Below, one piece after another: positions 55,641-64,000 of a stretch of 64,000 nt of DNA; positions within the stretch are counted from its first letter, which is position 1, and every line of letters starts with the position of its first letter. Below the pieces are notes generated by a model. It was given only the letters and a program-made list of their open reading frames with translations. It did no database searches and had not been told where the DNA came from. The stretch comes from CAWFPR01 sp963817635 (GTDB taxonomy: Bacteria > Acidobacteriota > Vicinamibacteria > Vicinamibacterales > 2-12-FULL-66-21): contig CAWFPR010000005.1 in the NCBI GenBank assembly GCA_963817635.1, positions 372,001 through 436,000 of the forward strand. The letters are read 5' to 3'. The translations under genes were made by a program, and so were the position numbers.

Positions 55641-55703
55641 CGCCAGGATTCAAGGCCCGTCACGGGCGAGTTTGACGCGAGACTGTGCCAGAAGGAGAAG
55701 ACG

Positions 55704-55895
55704 ATGACGATCGAACGGATGCTGAGGTTGATTGCCGGAATTTTCGTGACCACCTCGGTGCTCCTCGGCATGTACGTGCACCCGGGCTTCCTCTGGTTCG
55801 CCCTGTTCGTCGGGCTGAACCTCTTCCAGTCAGGGTTGACCGACTGGTGTCTCATGACCTCGATCCTCCGCCGTCTGGGCATGCGCGCCGCCTGA
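55704..55895 (+). CDS. DUF2892-family small membrane protein
   Basis: A 63-residue protein with AAGGAGAAGACG upstream of ATG 55704. Two hydrophobic stretches (LRLIAGIFVTTSVLLGMYV and FLWFALFVGLNLFQSGLTD) flank a short turn, and the ending TDWCLMTSILRRLGM is typical of DUF2892 proteins, often found beside or fused to rhodanese or stress proteins. Its single Cys lies at the membrane edge. Function unknown. Confidence 0.88.
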   Translation: MTIERMLRLIAGIFVTTSVLLGMYVHPGFLWFALFVGLNLFQSGLTDWCLMTSILRRLGMRAA

Positions 55896-56388
55896 CCGCC
55901 GCCGGAGTTCCGGCGGCGGCGCCGTAGTTCCGTGCGCCAGCGGCGCCGCACTCGCGATTCGGCCAGTTTTCATGCGGCCGGTGTGGCCTCATCATTGCTG
56001 CCCCTCAGGTGACGGATCGGGGCGACGCCCCTTCACGCGCGAGTCGGAGTATCGGCTGCGGTGACCGCGTAGGAAGCACTCAGGGCCTTCAGCTTCCGGC
56101 GGGTCATCCGGACACTCCCGCGCGGGACGGGAAACGCGCCCCGACTTATACGGTCACAGGGCCGGCGTCAGCTCGCCGCCAGCCGTCTTCCTGGATCCCC
56201 GCGCCGTATTCCCGTCACTTCATCGGGGTTTGGCGCCGCCTGCCGCAGAAGTTGGCCCAAATTCAGCCGGCTTCGGCATGGCACACCGAGTGCAATCGTC
56301 GTATCATACGGTCCCCGGCGGCGCTGGGTGAACGCAGGCTCCCTCCTTCGCCTGCGTGAAGCCGCGCCCCCGCGGACCGCGTTTTTTC
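55896..56388. other. Long intergenic leader region of the metal-efflux operon
   Basis: About 490 bp with no gene. It contains a GC-rich hairpin at about 55897-55918 (CCGCCGCCGG-AGTT-CCGGCGGCGG), the sigma-54-like element at 56279-56294, a perfect 8-bp stem ACGCAGGC/GCCTGCGT (56332-56339 / 56350-56357), and a CCGCG/CGCGG stem followed by ACCGCG and six Ts just before ATG 56389. Confidence 0.6.
56279..56294 (+). promoter_or_regulatory. Candidate sigma-54 promoter (TGGCAC-N5-GTGCA)
   Basis: TGGCACACCGAGTGCA keeps the invariant GG and GC with the correct 10-bp separation. Only the first T of the -12 element (TTGCA) differs. It lies ~95 bp upstream of the Cys-rich protein gene. A sigma-54 activator is encoded elsewhere in the window. 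Confidence 0.5.
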
Positions 56389-56763
56389 ATGCGGATTCTC
56401 CTTCATCGCTCCATCGCCGTCCTGCTGGTCCTGGCCTTCGCGACGCCGGCCGCCGCGCTGTGCGGGTCGGCATCGGGGGCGGGCAGGGCGATGGCCGGCA
56501 TGAGCTGCTGCACGAAACAGGCGCCGCCCGCCGGGTCGGTGAAGGGCGACTGCTGCCGGGTGAACGAGCGCCTGCCGGAGAGCATTCCGCCCGCTCCACC
56601 GCCTCCCAGCGCCGGCCTGACGCTCGACCCGACACCAGCGGCCCTCCACGCCGTGCCGGCCCTGCCGGTTCGTCCGGACATCCACACGCATCACGCACTG
56701 CAGTCGGCCCGCGGCCGGCCGATCGCCCCGGATTTCCTCCGCACCTCCGTACTCCTGATCTGA
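56389..56763 (+). CDS. Secreted Cys- and His-containing small protein, metal-related
   Basis: A 124-residue protein starting at ATG 56389 after a T6 tract. The signal peptide RSIAVLLVLAFATPAAALCG is followed by GMSCCTKQAPP and GDCCRVNE, two CC pairs, a Pro-rich linker and a C-terminal His segment (DIHTHHALQ). The composition and its place at the head of a Cus-type efflux operon suggest periplasmic metal (copper or silver) binding. No named family is recognised. Confidence 0.68.
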   Translation: MRILLHRSIAVLLVLAFATPAAALCGSASGAGRAMAGMSCCTKQAPPAGSVKGDCCRVNERLPESIPPAPPPPSAGLTLDPTPAALHAVPALPVRPDIHTHHALQSARGRPIAPDFLRTSVLLI

Positions 56764-56895
56764 TCTGAACCGAGCTGCGCCGCTTCAATCGCCGCCTTGC
56801 CGGGCGGTGGAAGAGGCTGGGCCAGGACTCTGTTTTCCGCCGCGGCCTTCGCGCGCGGAACGTGGGTGTCGTTCTACTCGGGAGGATCCCGGATC

Positions 56896-58158
56896 ATGTT
56901 GCTCTTCTGTCTGTCGTTGTTGACCCCCCCGGCGCCGCCGCAGGACCCGGCGCCGCCGCCGCTGACCATGCAGGCGGCTGTCGACGAGGCGATTGCCCAC
57001 AATCCCGACCTGCAGGTGCTCCGCGCGGAAATCAAGGTTGCCGAACAGCGTCCCGCGCAGCAGCGCGGGTTGCCGCCGCCGATGCTCGAGGGACAGATCT
57101 GGCAGTGGCCGATCGACACGATCAACCCCGCCGACGCGGCCATGTACATGGTCATGGGGCAGCAGACGCTGCCGGGCCGCGGGAAGCGCGCCAGCGCTGA
57201 AGCGCTCGCCCGCAAGGACGTTCAGCTCGCCGAAGCCGCCGTCCCGGTGCGCGCCCGCGACATCGTCGCCAGCGTCCAGCGCGCTTATGCGGACCTGTAC
57301 CTGGCGCGCAAGGCCATCGACATTTCCGTCCAGACCGCGGCCATCCTGAAGCAGGTCGCCGACGCCTCTCAAGTCCGCTACGCCGCGGCGCACGGCCAGC
57401 AGGAGGACGTGCTGAAAGCCCTCGTGGAAATCTCCCGCCTCGAGGCCGAGCGGGTCACGCTCAGCGAGCGGGCCCGGATTGTCGAGGCGCAGCTCAACAC
57501 GCTGCTGGCGCGGCCGGCCGAGGCCCCCATCGGGCCGCTGGTCGAGCCGGGGCGCATCCCCCTGCCGGACCCGGCAACTTTGCAGCGGCTGGCGGTCGAA
57601 CGTCAGCCTGAGCTTGCGCTCTCGCGGCTGGCGATCGAACGGGCCGAGGCCGCGGAGGCCGTCGCCGCGAGGGGCTTCGCGCCCGACTACGCCATCAAGG
57701 CGGGCTATATGGTCATGCCCCGCAATCGCGACGCCTGGACGGCCAGCTTCAGCGTGAGCTGGCCCAATGCGCCCTGGTCGAAGGGCCGGACGACGGCGGC
57801 GGTCGCGGAGGCGTCGGCCGGGATTGCCGTGGCGCGGGCCCGATACGACGCCCTGACCTCGTCGCTCCGCCTGATGGTGCAGGACGCCTGGGTGCGGGCC
57901 TCGTCCGCGGCGTCGCGCGCCGAGCTGCTGATGAACAGCGTCATCCCCCAGGCGAAGCACGCGCTCGAGGCGGCGCAGGTCGGCTACCAGGGCGACCGCG
58001 GCGATCTGCTCACCGTTATCGACAGCCAGCGGGCTGCCGTGGACAGCCAGCTCGACTACTACGGTGCGCTGGCCGACTTCGAACGGGCCCGGGCGGATCT
58101 CGAGCGGGCGGTGGGTGTTTCGATGGCCTCGATCGTTCCAGGCGGAGGTGCCCAGTGA
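56896..58158 (+). CDS. TolC/CusC-like outer-membrane metal efflux protein
   Basis: A 420-residue outer-membrane factor starting at ATG 56896 with GGAGG about 10 bases upstream. TMQAAVDEAIAHNPDLQVLR, GQQTLPGRGKRASAEALARK and VRYAAAHGQQEDVLKALVE are characteristic of CusC/CzcC-type proteins attached to heavy-metal RND pumps; the second repeat begins LAVERQPELALSRLAIER. It works with the adaptor encoded next, whose GTG overlaps its TGA. Confidence 0.92.
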   Translation: MLLFCLSLLTPPAPPQDPAPPPLTMQAAVDEAIAHNPDLQVLRAEIKVAEQRPAQQRGLPPPMLEGQIWQWPIDTINPADAAMYMVMGQQTLPGRGKRASAEALARKDVQLAEAAVPVRARDIVASVQRAYADLYLARKAIDISVQTAAILKQVADASQVRYAAAHGQQEDVLKALVEISRLEAERVTLSERARIVEAQLNTLLARPAEAPIGPLVEPGRIPLPDPATLQRLAVERQPELALSRLAIERAEAAEAVAARGFAPDYAIKAGYMVMPRNRDAWTASFSVSWPNAPWSKGRTTAAVAEASAGIAVARARYDALTSSLRLMVQDAWVRASSAASRAELLMNSVIPQAKHALEAAQVGYQGDRGDLLTVIDSQRAAVDSQLDYYGALADFERARADLERAVGVSMASIVPGGGAQ

Positions 58159-59783
58159 AGCCGCGTCTGATTGCGCTGATTGTCGTTGCACTCGGACTGG
58201 CGGCCGCCGGCGTGTCGGGGTGGCTGTATCTCAGCCACGCGCGGCACCAGGCGGCGCCCGCGTCCGCCGGGACCGAAACGTGGTTCACCTGCCCGATGCA
58301 TCCGGAGGTCCGGGAACACCAGCCGGGCCGATGTCCGAAGTGCGGGATGGATCTCGTGCCGGAGGCGGCCACGGTTCCGGCGGAGGCGCCGGCGCCGCCG
58401 GCCGTCACCACGCCGGGTTCGGAGCCGCGCAGCGACCTCACGCTCGACGTGCGGCGGCGGCAGCTCGTCGGCGTCCGGACCGCACGCGTGGAACGAACGC
58501 CTCTCGATCGGACGATTCGGGCATCCGGCGTCGTCCGGTTCGACGAAACGCGCCAGGCGGACATCAATGTGAAGCTCGACGGCTGGGTGCGCGACCTCCA
58601 GGTGGACTACACGGGCCAGACCGTCACGCGCGGCCAGCCGCTGTTCACGCTGTACAGTCCGGACCTCCTCGAAGCGGAAAACGAGCTGCTGCTCGCCCTG
58701 CGCAGCCGCGACGCGATGCAGTCGTCCGGCATTGCCGACATCCACGAGCAGGCCGAGCGCCTGGTGTCGTCCGCGCGGGCGCGCTTCGACCTGTGGGATG
58801 TCCCCGCCGCGCACGTCGCGATGCTGGAGCGGACCCACAAGGCCGCCGGCACGTTCGTCGTGACCTCGCCGGTGTCAGGCTTCGTGCTCGAGAAGCGCGT
58901 GGTCGAGGGCAAGCGGGTCATGGCCGGCGAGTCGCTCTACAGCGTGGCGGACGTCTCCACGGTGTGGGTCGAGGCGGACGTGTACGACATCGACGCGCCT
59001 GGCGTCCGGATCGGCGCACGCGCAACCGTCACGCTGGACAACCAGCCGGGCGTCACGCTGACCGGCCGCGCCGTCTACGTGTACCCCTACGCCGACGAGA
59101 AGACACGAACCGTGAAGGTCCGGTTCCAGTTCGCGAACCCCGGAGGCCGGCTGAAGCCGGGGATGCTCGCGACCGTGGACCTGTCGATGCCCCTTGGCAC
59201 GACGCTCTCGGTCCCCTCCGATGCGCTGCTCGATTCCGGCACGCGCCAGATTGTCTTTCTCGCCCAGGGCGGCGGGTACTTCGAGCCGCGTGACGTGAAA
59301 GCGGGTGCGCGGGTCGATGGCCGCGTGCAGATCCTCGACGGGCTCGCCCTCGGGGACGAGGTCGTGAGCGGTGCGGCGTTCTTCGTGGATTCCGAGAGCC
59401 AGTTGCGGGCGGCGGTACAGGGTTATCAGGCCCCGCCACCGGAGGCATCGGCGAAGGGCGGCGTGCGCGAGAGCCTCGACATCCAGTTCCGGACGTCGCC
59501 GGATCCGCCGAAGAGCGGAGAAGACATCTTCGAGGTGACGCTGAAGGATGCCTCGGGTCGGCCGGTCACCGATGCCGACGTCCTCGTGCTGTTCTACATG
59601 GCGCCCATGCCGTCGATGAACATGCCGGCCATGCGAAGCGAGACGAAGCTCGGCCACGTCGAGAACGGCATCTATCGCGCGCCCGGCACGGTGCTGATGG
59701 CCGGCCGCTGGGACGTGATCGTCACGGTGAGCCGCGGTGGCGCGCGCATCGGCACGCGCCAGCTCACGACGGTTGCGCGATAG
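58155..59783 (+). CDS. cusB: CusB-like metal efflux adaptor with heavy-metal-binding and YtkA-like domains
   Basis: A 542-residue periplasmic adaptor. A signal/anchor (LIALIVVALGLAAAGVSGWL) leads to a heavy-metal-binding YHS-like domain (FTCPMHPEVREHQPGRCPKC, residues ~47-66, then GMDLVPE). Then come the HlyD-type lipoyl/barrel parts (IRASGVVRFDETRQADIN, VTSPVSGFVLEKRVVEGKR, YSVADVSTVWVEADVYD). The last ~100 residues form a YtkA-like Ig-type domain with Met-rich MAPMPSMNMPAMRSE, a likely copper- or silver-binding site. Start is GTG 58155. This domain layout is typical of Cus-like copper/silver exporters; the ion remains inferred. Confidence 0.93.
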   Translation: MKPRLIALIVVALGLAAAGVSGWLYLSHARHQAAPASAGTETWFTCPMHPEVREHQPGRCPKCGMDLVPEAATVPAEAPAPPAVTTPGSEPRSDLTLDVRRRQLVGVRTARVERTPLDRTIRASGVVRFDETRQADINVKLDGWVRDLQVDYTGQTVTRGQPLFTLYSPDLLEAENELLLALRSRDAMQSSGIADIHEQAERLVSSARARFDLWDVPAAHVAMLERTHKAAGTFVVTSPVSGFVLEKRVVEGKRVMAGESLYSVADVSTVWVEADVYDIDAPGVRIGARATVTLDNQPGVTLTGRAVYVYPYADEKTRTVKVRFQFANPGGRLKPGMLATVDLSMPLGTTLSVPSDALLDSGTRQIVFLAQGGGYFEPRDVKAGARVDGRVQILDGLALGDEVVSGAAFFVDSESQLRAAVQGYQAPPPEASAKGGVRESLDIQFRTSPDPPKSGEDIFEVTLKDASGRPVTDADVLVLFYMAPMPSMNMPAMRSETKLGHVENGIYRAPGTVLMAGRWDVIVTVSRGGARIGTRQLTTVAR

Positions 59784-59793
59784 GACTCCAGCC

Positions 59794-62700
59794 ATGATCG
59801 AACGAATCATCGAATGGTGCGCCGGCAATCGCTTCCTCGTCTTCGTCGGCGCTTTCGCGCTGTCGGTCTGGGGCGGCTGGGCGATGCTCCATACGCCGGT
59901 GGACGCGGTGCCCGACATCTCGGACGTGCAGGTGATTGTCGCCACTGAATGGGCGGGGCGCAGTCCGGACCTGATCGAGGATCAGGTCACGTACCCCATC
60001 GTCACCTCGCTCATTTCGACGCCGCGCGTGAAGTCCGTTCGCGGCTTCACGGATTTCGGCATCTCCTACGTCTACGTCATCTTCGACGATCGGACCGACA
60101 TGTACTGGGCGCGCAGCCGCGTGGTCGAGTACCTGCAGGGGATCCGGAGCCAGCTGCCAGACGGGGTGAACCCGACGATCGGGCCCGATGCGACCGGCGT
60201 CGGATGGGTGTTCGAATACGCGCTCGTGGACGAGTCCGGACGCCACACGCTGTCGGAGCTGCGCAGCTTCCAGGACTGGACGCTCCGCTACTGGCTGGCG
60301 AGCGTGCCCGGCGTGTCGGAAGTCGCGACCATCGGCGGAGCGGTCAAGCAGTACCAGGTCACGCTCGACCCGTCCCGGCTCGCCTCGTACGGCCTGTCGG
60401 CGAAGGATGTCGTCAAGGCGATCCAGACGAGCAACGGCGACGTCGAAGGCCGGCTGCTCGAGTTCGCCGGCCGTGAGTACATGGTGCGCGGACGTGGCTA
60501 CCTCAAGTCGATCGCCGACATCGAGCAGGTCTCGCTCGGGACCAACCCGCGCGGCGTCCCGCTCCGCGTCGGAGACGTGGCACGCGTCGGGATCGGCCCG
60601 GACATCCGGCGCGGCATCGCCGAGCTCGACGGCCGCGGGGAGGTCGTCGGGGGCATCGTGATCATGCGCATGGGCGAGAATGCGCTCGCCGTGATCGACC
60701 GCGTCAAGGACAAGCTGCGCGAGGTCGAATCGTCGCTGCCGGAAGGCGTGCGCGTCGTGACGACCTACGATCGATCCGGCCTGATTCACGATGCCATCGG
60801 GACGCTGCGCAAGGCGCTGATCGAGGAGATCGTCGTGGTGTCGGTCGTGGTCCTCGTGTTTCTCTTCCACTTCCGCTCGGCGCTCATTCCGATCCTCACC
60901 CTGCCGCTCGCCATCGTGGCGGCCTTCGTGCCCGTGTACTACTTCGGCGGCACGTCGAACATCATGTCGCTCGGCGGAATCGCGCTGGCGATCGGTGAGC
61001 TGGTCGATGCCTCGATCGTGATGGTCGAGAACGCGTACCGGCAGGCTCTCGGAACCCGACATGCAGGGCAATCCGCCCCCCCAGGATCGCGCCGCCCAGC
61101 GACGCGCCGTGATCGACGCGGCCCGCCAGGTGGGACGGCCGATCTTCTTTTCGCTCGCGGTGATCATCGTGTCGTTCGTCCCCGTGTTCCTCCTCGAGGC
61201 GCAGGAAGGGCGGATGTTCCTGCCGCTCGCCCTGACCAAGACGTTCGCCATGGCGGCGGCCACGGTGCTGTCGATCACGCTGGTGCCCGTGCTGATGGTG
61301 CTGCTGCTGCGAGGCCGCAACCTGCGGCCGGAATCGCGCAACCCGGTCTCGCGTGCCTGCGGCGCGATCTACGGCCCGGTGCTGCGCCTCGCGTTGCGGT
61401 GGCGCTGGAGCGCCCTGGCGATCAACTTCGCCGTGGTGCCACTCACGATCCCGCTGCTGTTCCTCATCGGGAGCGAATTCATGCCCCCGCTGTACCAGGG
61501 CTCGATCCTCTACATGCCGACGGCGCCGCCTGGGCTTTCCGCCACCGAGGCCGCCCGCATGCTCCAGGTGCAGGACCGCGTGCTCGGCCAGTTCCCGGAA
61601 GTGGAGCGCGTGTTCGGCACCGCCGGACGCGCCGGGACCGCCACCGACAACTCACCGATGGGGATGATCAACACGACCGTCCTGCTCAAGCCGCGCGAAG
61701 AGTGGCGGCCCGGCGTCACGTTCGAATCGCTGCAGTCCGAGATGGACGCGGCGCTGCAGATTCCCGGATTCCCGAACACGTGGACCCAGCCCATCCGGAA
61801 CAGGCTCGACATGCTCTTCACGGGCATCAAGACGCCCGTGGGGATCAAGGTCTTCGGCCCCGACCTGAACACCGTCCAGCAGATCGGCCTCGAGATCGAG
61901 ACCATCCTGAAGGACGTACGCGACACGCGCAGCGTGTACGCCGAGCGCTCGGCGCAAGGCTACTTCACCGACATCGTCGTCGACCGCGCGGCCATCGCGC
62001 GGTACGGCCTGTCGGTCGGCGACGTCGAGGAGGTGATTCAGACGGCGATCGGCGGCGCGAATGTGACGCGCACGGTGGAAGGGCGCGAACGCTACCCGGT
62101 CAGCGTGCGCTACGAGCGGGCGTTCCGCGAAGACCTGCCCGCGCTCGGGCGGGTGCTGGTGCGTACCGGTACGGGAGCCCAGATCCCGCTGGCCGAGCTC
62201 GCGGAGATTCGACTCCGGCCCGGGCCCGCGATGATCCGCGACGAAAACGGGCAACTCGCCGGCTACGTCTATGTCGATGCCGCAACGCGCGACATCGGCG
62301 GCTACGTCGCCCGCGCGCGTGAAGCCGTCGGCGCCAGACTCACCCTGCCACACGGGTACACGCTGCAGTGGACCGGGCAGTACCAGTTCCAGGTCCGCGC
62401 ACGCGAACGTCTGCGGCTCCTGCTGCCGATCGTCTTTGCCGTGATCTTCCTCCTGCTCTACCTGACGTTCCACTCGGCGTCGGAGGCCGTCATCGTCATG
62501 CTCTCCGTGGTCTATGCCATGACGGGTGGCGTGGTGATGCAGTACCTGCTCGGCTACAATTTTTCGGTGGCCGTGTGGGTCGGGTACATCGCGCTGTACG
62601 GCATCGCCGTCGAGACCGGCGTCGTGATGGTCGTCTACCTCCACGAGGCGCTCGACGCGCGGCTCGCGCGCGGCGGCGCCGTCACGGAGCACGACGTCTG

Positions 62701-63025
62701 GGAGGCGACAATTGCCGGGTCGATCCTGCGACTGCGCCCGAAGTTGATGACGGTAGCCACGACGGTGCTCGGGCTCGCGCCGATCATGTGGAGCACCGGC
62801 GTCGGCTCCGACCTGATGAAGCCCATCGCCGCGCCGATCGTCGGCGGGATGATTACCTCGACCATCCACGTCCTCATCGTGACGCCGGTGATCTTTTACG
62901 TGCTGAAGGTGCGCGCCCTCAGGCGGGGGACGCTGCGAGCGTCGGGGATGGCGGGCGTCACCATGCCGGAAAGTCGGCAGCTGCCGGGAAATGGGCCTGA
63001 AACGCCTGATTTCGGCGTGGCATGA
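59794..63025 (+). CDS. cusA: CusA/CzcA-family heavy-metal RND permease (frameshifted)
   Basis: A metal-exporting RND permease of ~1075 residues when joined. The first frame gives FLVFVGAFALSVWGGWAML, TPVDAVPDISDVQVIVATEW, GFTDFGISYVYVIFDD and the proton-channel helix GGIALAIGELVDASIVMVEN, in which Asp and Glu of the family motif are present. It breaks near 61045 and continues in the next frame with PDMQGNPPPQDR, ARQVGRPIFFSLAVIIVSF, NTWTQPIRNRLDMLFTGIK (the methionine-containing substrate region) and GYIALYGIAVETGVVMVVYL to the stop at 63025. All expected parts survive, so a one-base error is likely. Confidence 0.93.
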
Positions 63026-63044
63026 CCTTGGAAAGATGGACAGC

Positions 63045-63644
63045 ATGCGAACACAGCAATCCAATGGCTTCTCGGCGCTCACTGCCGTCACCGGCGTGGC
63101 GGGCATTCTTTTCGGCGTGATCGTCGGCTACATCCTCGGCGCCGGCCAGGGTCAGCCGGGCGGGCAGGTCACCGCGGCACCGGCAGCTGCGCAGGAGGCC
63201 GCTGCGCCGGCCGCACAAGCCACGGCTGTGGTCAGTGACGCGGAGCTGCAGGCCTACCGCGACATCCTCGCGCGCGACCCGAAGAACGTCAAAGCCGCGA
63301 CCGATCTCGCGAACCGGCTGTACGACGCCGGCCGCTTTGCGGAATCCATCCCGTACTACCAGCAGGCGCACACACTCGATCCGAAGAACGTCGGCGTGAG
63401 CACCGACCTCGGCACCGCGCTCTACTACGCCGGACGTCCGGACGAGGCGCTCGTGCAGCTCGAGCAGTCGCTGGCTGTCGACCCGACCCATGCCCAGACG
63501 CTCTTCAACATCGGGATCGTGAAGCGCGACGGCAAGAGGGACAACAAGGGCGCCGTCGAGGCCTGGCGCCGCCTGCTCGAGATCGCCCCGGACTATCCGG
63601 ACGCCGCCCGCGTCCGCTCGCTGATCGCCGAGACGAAACTGTAG
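63045..63644 (+). CDS. Membrane-anchored TPR protein
   Basis: A 199-residue protein starting at ATG 63045 (GGAAAG 9 bases upstream; another ATG at 63036 is too close). One N-terminal helix (ALTAVTGVAGILFGVIVGYI) anchors it, an Ala/Gln-rich linker follows, and three tetratricopeptide repeats occupy residues ~80-190 (LAYRDILARDPKNVKAATDL-like, PYYQQAHTLDPKNVGVSTDL, VQLEQSLAVDPTHAQTLFNI). The layout resembles the TPR domain of CcmI/NrfG-type cytochrome maturation proteins, but it may be a general scaffold. Confidence 0.82.
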   Translation: MRTQQSNGFSALTAVTGVAGILFGVIVGYILGAGQGQPGGQVTAAPAAAQEAAAPAAQATAVVSDAELQAYRDILARDPKNVKAATDLANRLYDAGRFAESIPYYQQAHTLDPKNVGVSTDLGTALYYAGRPDEALVQLEQSLAVDPTHAQTLFNIGIVKRDGKRDNKGAVEAWRRLLEIAPDYPDAARVRSLIAETKL

Positions 63645-63649
63645 GACGG

Positions 63650-64000
63650 CTAGGTCCGGCTGTGGTGGGGCACCATCGCGCCGATTGCGTCTTCGCGCGT
63701 CCGGTGAATGGTGCCCTCAGGATAGGCGGGTGCCGCACTGACGACGTAGAGCTTCAGATCGTCGTGCCCGGTGTTCCGGAAGTTGTGGCGCGCCCCGGCG
63801 CGCACGAACACGACGCCATTCTTGTTCGCCCGGCGCGCCTCGCCGGCGACGATGGCATCGGCTTCGCCCTCCACGACCACGAATATCTGATCCGCCGTCT
63901 CGTTGAGCTCGTCGCCGAGCTCGTCGCCGGCGGCAATGGACATCAGCACGAGCTGACTGTAGCGCCCTGTGTAGACCACGTGACGGAACCAGGCGTTCCT
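63650..64000 (-). CDS. Cupin-domain protein (5' end outside window)
   Basis: The frame is open to the right edge, so the first residues are missing; the visible part starts within RNAWFRHVVYTGRYSQLVLM. A small cupin barrel follows: DQIFVVVEGEADAIVAGE, then GVVFVRAGARHNFRNTG, giving the usual metal-ligand region with only some ligands conserved. It ends AMVPHHSRT. Such single-domain cupins have diverse or unknown functions. It is convergent with the TPR gene, whose stop lies 6 bp away. Confidence 0.85.
   Translation of the reverse strand, partial: RNAWFRHVVYTGRYSQLVLMSIAAGDELGDELNETADQIFVVVEGEADAIVAGEARRANKNGVVFVRAGARHNFRNTGHDDLKLYVVSAAPAYPEGTIHRTREDAIGAMVPHHSRT

Noticed and set aside
55897..55918. 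Additional TGCCGG-type operator at 55900-55915
   Set aside because: The core matches loosely but lies within a longer CCGCCGCCGG/CCGGCGGCGG stem directly after a gene, so a transcription-ending hairpin explains it better.

Overview
The window is GC-rich, with GGAGG-type ribosome binding sites. It carries VWFA-related, PilZ/DUF6982-like and multihaem cytochrome genes typical of environmental Acidobacteriota (Vicinamibacteria-like). That assignment is inference from gene content; there is no rRNA marker. No rRNA, tRNA, CRISPR array or prophage was recognised. About a dozen otherwise well-conserved genes carry single-base frameshifts. This looks more like a lightly polished long-read or metagenome assembly than mass pseudogenisation.

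Layout. 0-1.2 kb: tail of a VWFA-related protein. 1.3-7.9 kb: a toxin-antitoxin neighbourhood with a nucleotidyltransferase plus small partner, AbrB/VapC, TacA/TacT, HigB/HigA and a HipA/YjjJ-like kinase divergent from a small HTH protein. 8.2-9.47 kb: small genes, an IS3 remnant and a dispersed repeat. 9.5-15.5 kb: topoisomerase subunit A (four frameshifts), a hybrid PAS histidine kinase and PhzF. 15.5-19.9 kb: a four-gene quinol/cytochrome operon (monohaem c, 11-haem c with membrane anchor, cytochrome b, NapC-like hexahaem) preceded by an orphan GlutR-dimerisation-like protein. 20-24.3 kb: an 85-aa protein, a radical SAM enzyme with an unusual cysteine spacing, a HypC lacking its cysteine and a HypF with a shortened acylphosphatase part. 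24.7-28.9 kb: pyruvate:ferredoxin oxidoreductase and a small membrane protein. 28.9-37.3 kb: PilZ protein, methyltransferase, NosL, FeoA, FeoB and an MtrAB/PioAB-type outer-membrane electron conduit. 37.6-41 kb: a Crp/Fnr regulator coupled to a hemerythrin-like protein and a radical SAM protein, then a GNAT and a sigma-54 activator. 41.3-45.2 kb: hemN, hemH, hemG. 45.4-49 kb: malic enzyme, tetrahaem cytochrome and ECF sigma factor. 49.2-55.9 kb: an RND tripartite pump with a universal stress protein. 56.4-63.6 kb: a Cus-type metal efflux operon and a TPR protein. End: a truncated cupin gene.

How it fits together. The 15-48 kb core reads as an anaerobic or iron-dependent energy module. Pyruvate and malate enzymes feed electrons to a quinone pool. 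The NapC/cytochrome b/11-haem operon could pass them into the periplasm, and MtrA/MtrB could carry them across the outer membrane. FeoAB and late haem synthesis supply iron and haem. A recurring palindrome, TGCCGG-N4-CCGGCA and close variants, sits in nearly every divergent promoter region of this core, including that of the Crp/Fnr gene. This suggests a shared, apparently undescribed regulon and is the most interesting signal found here.
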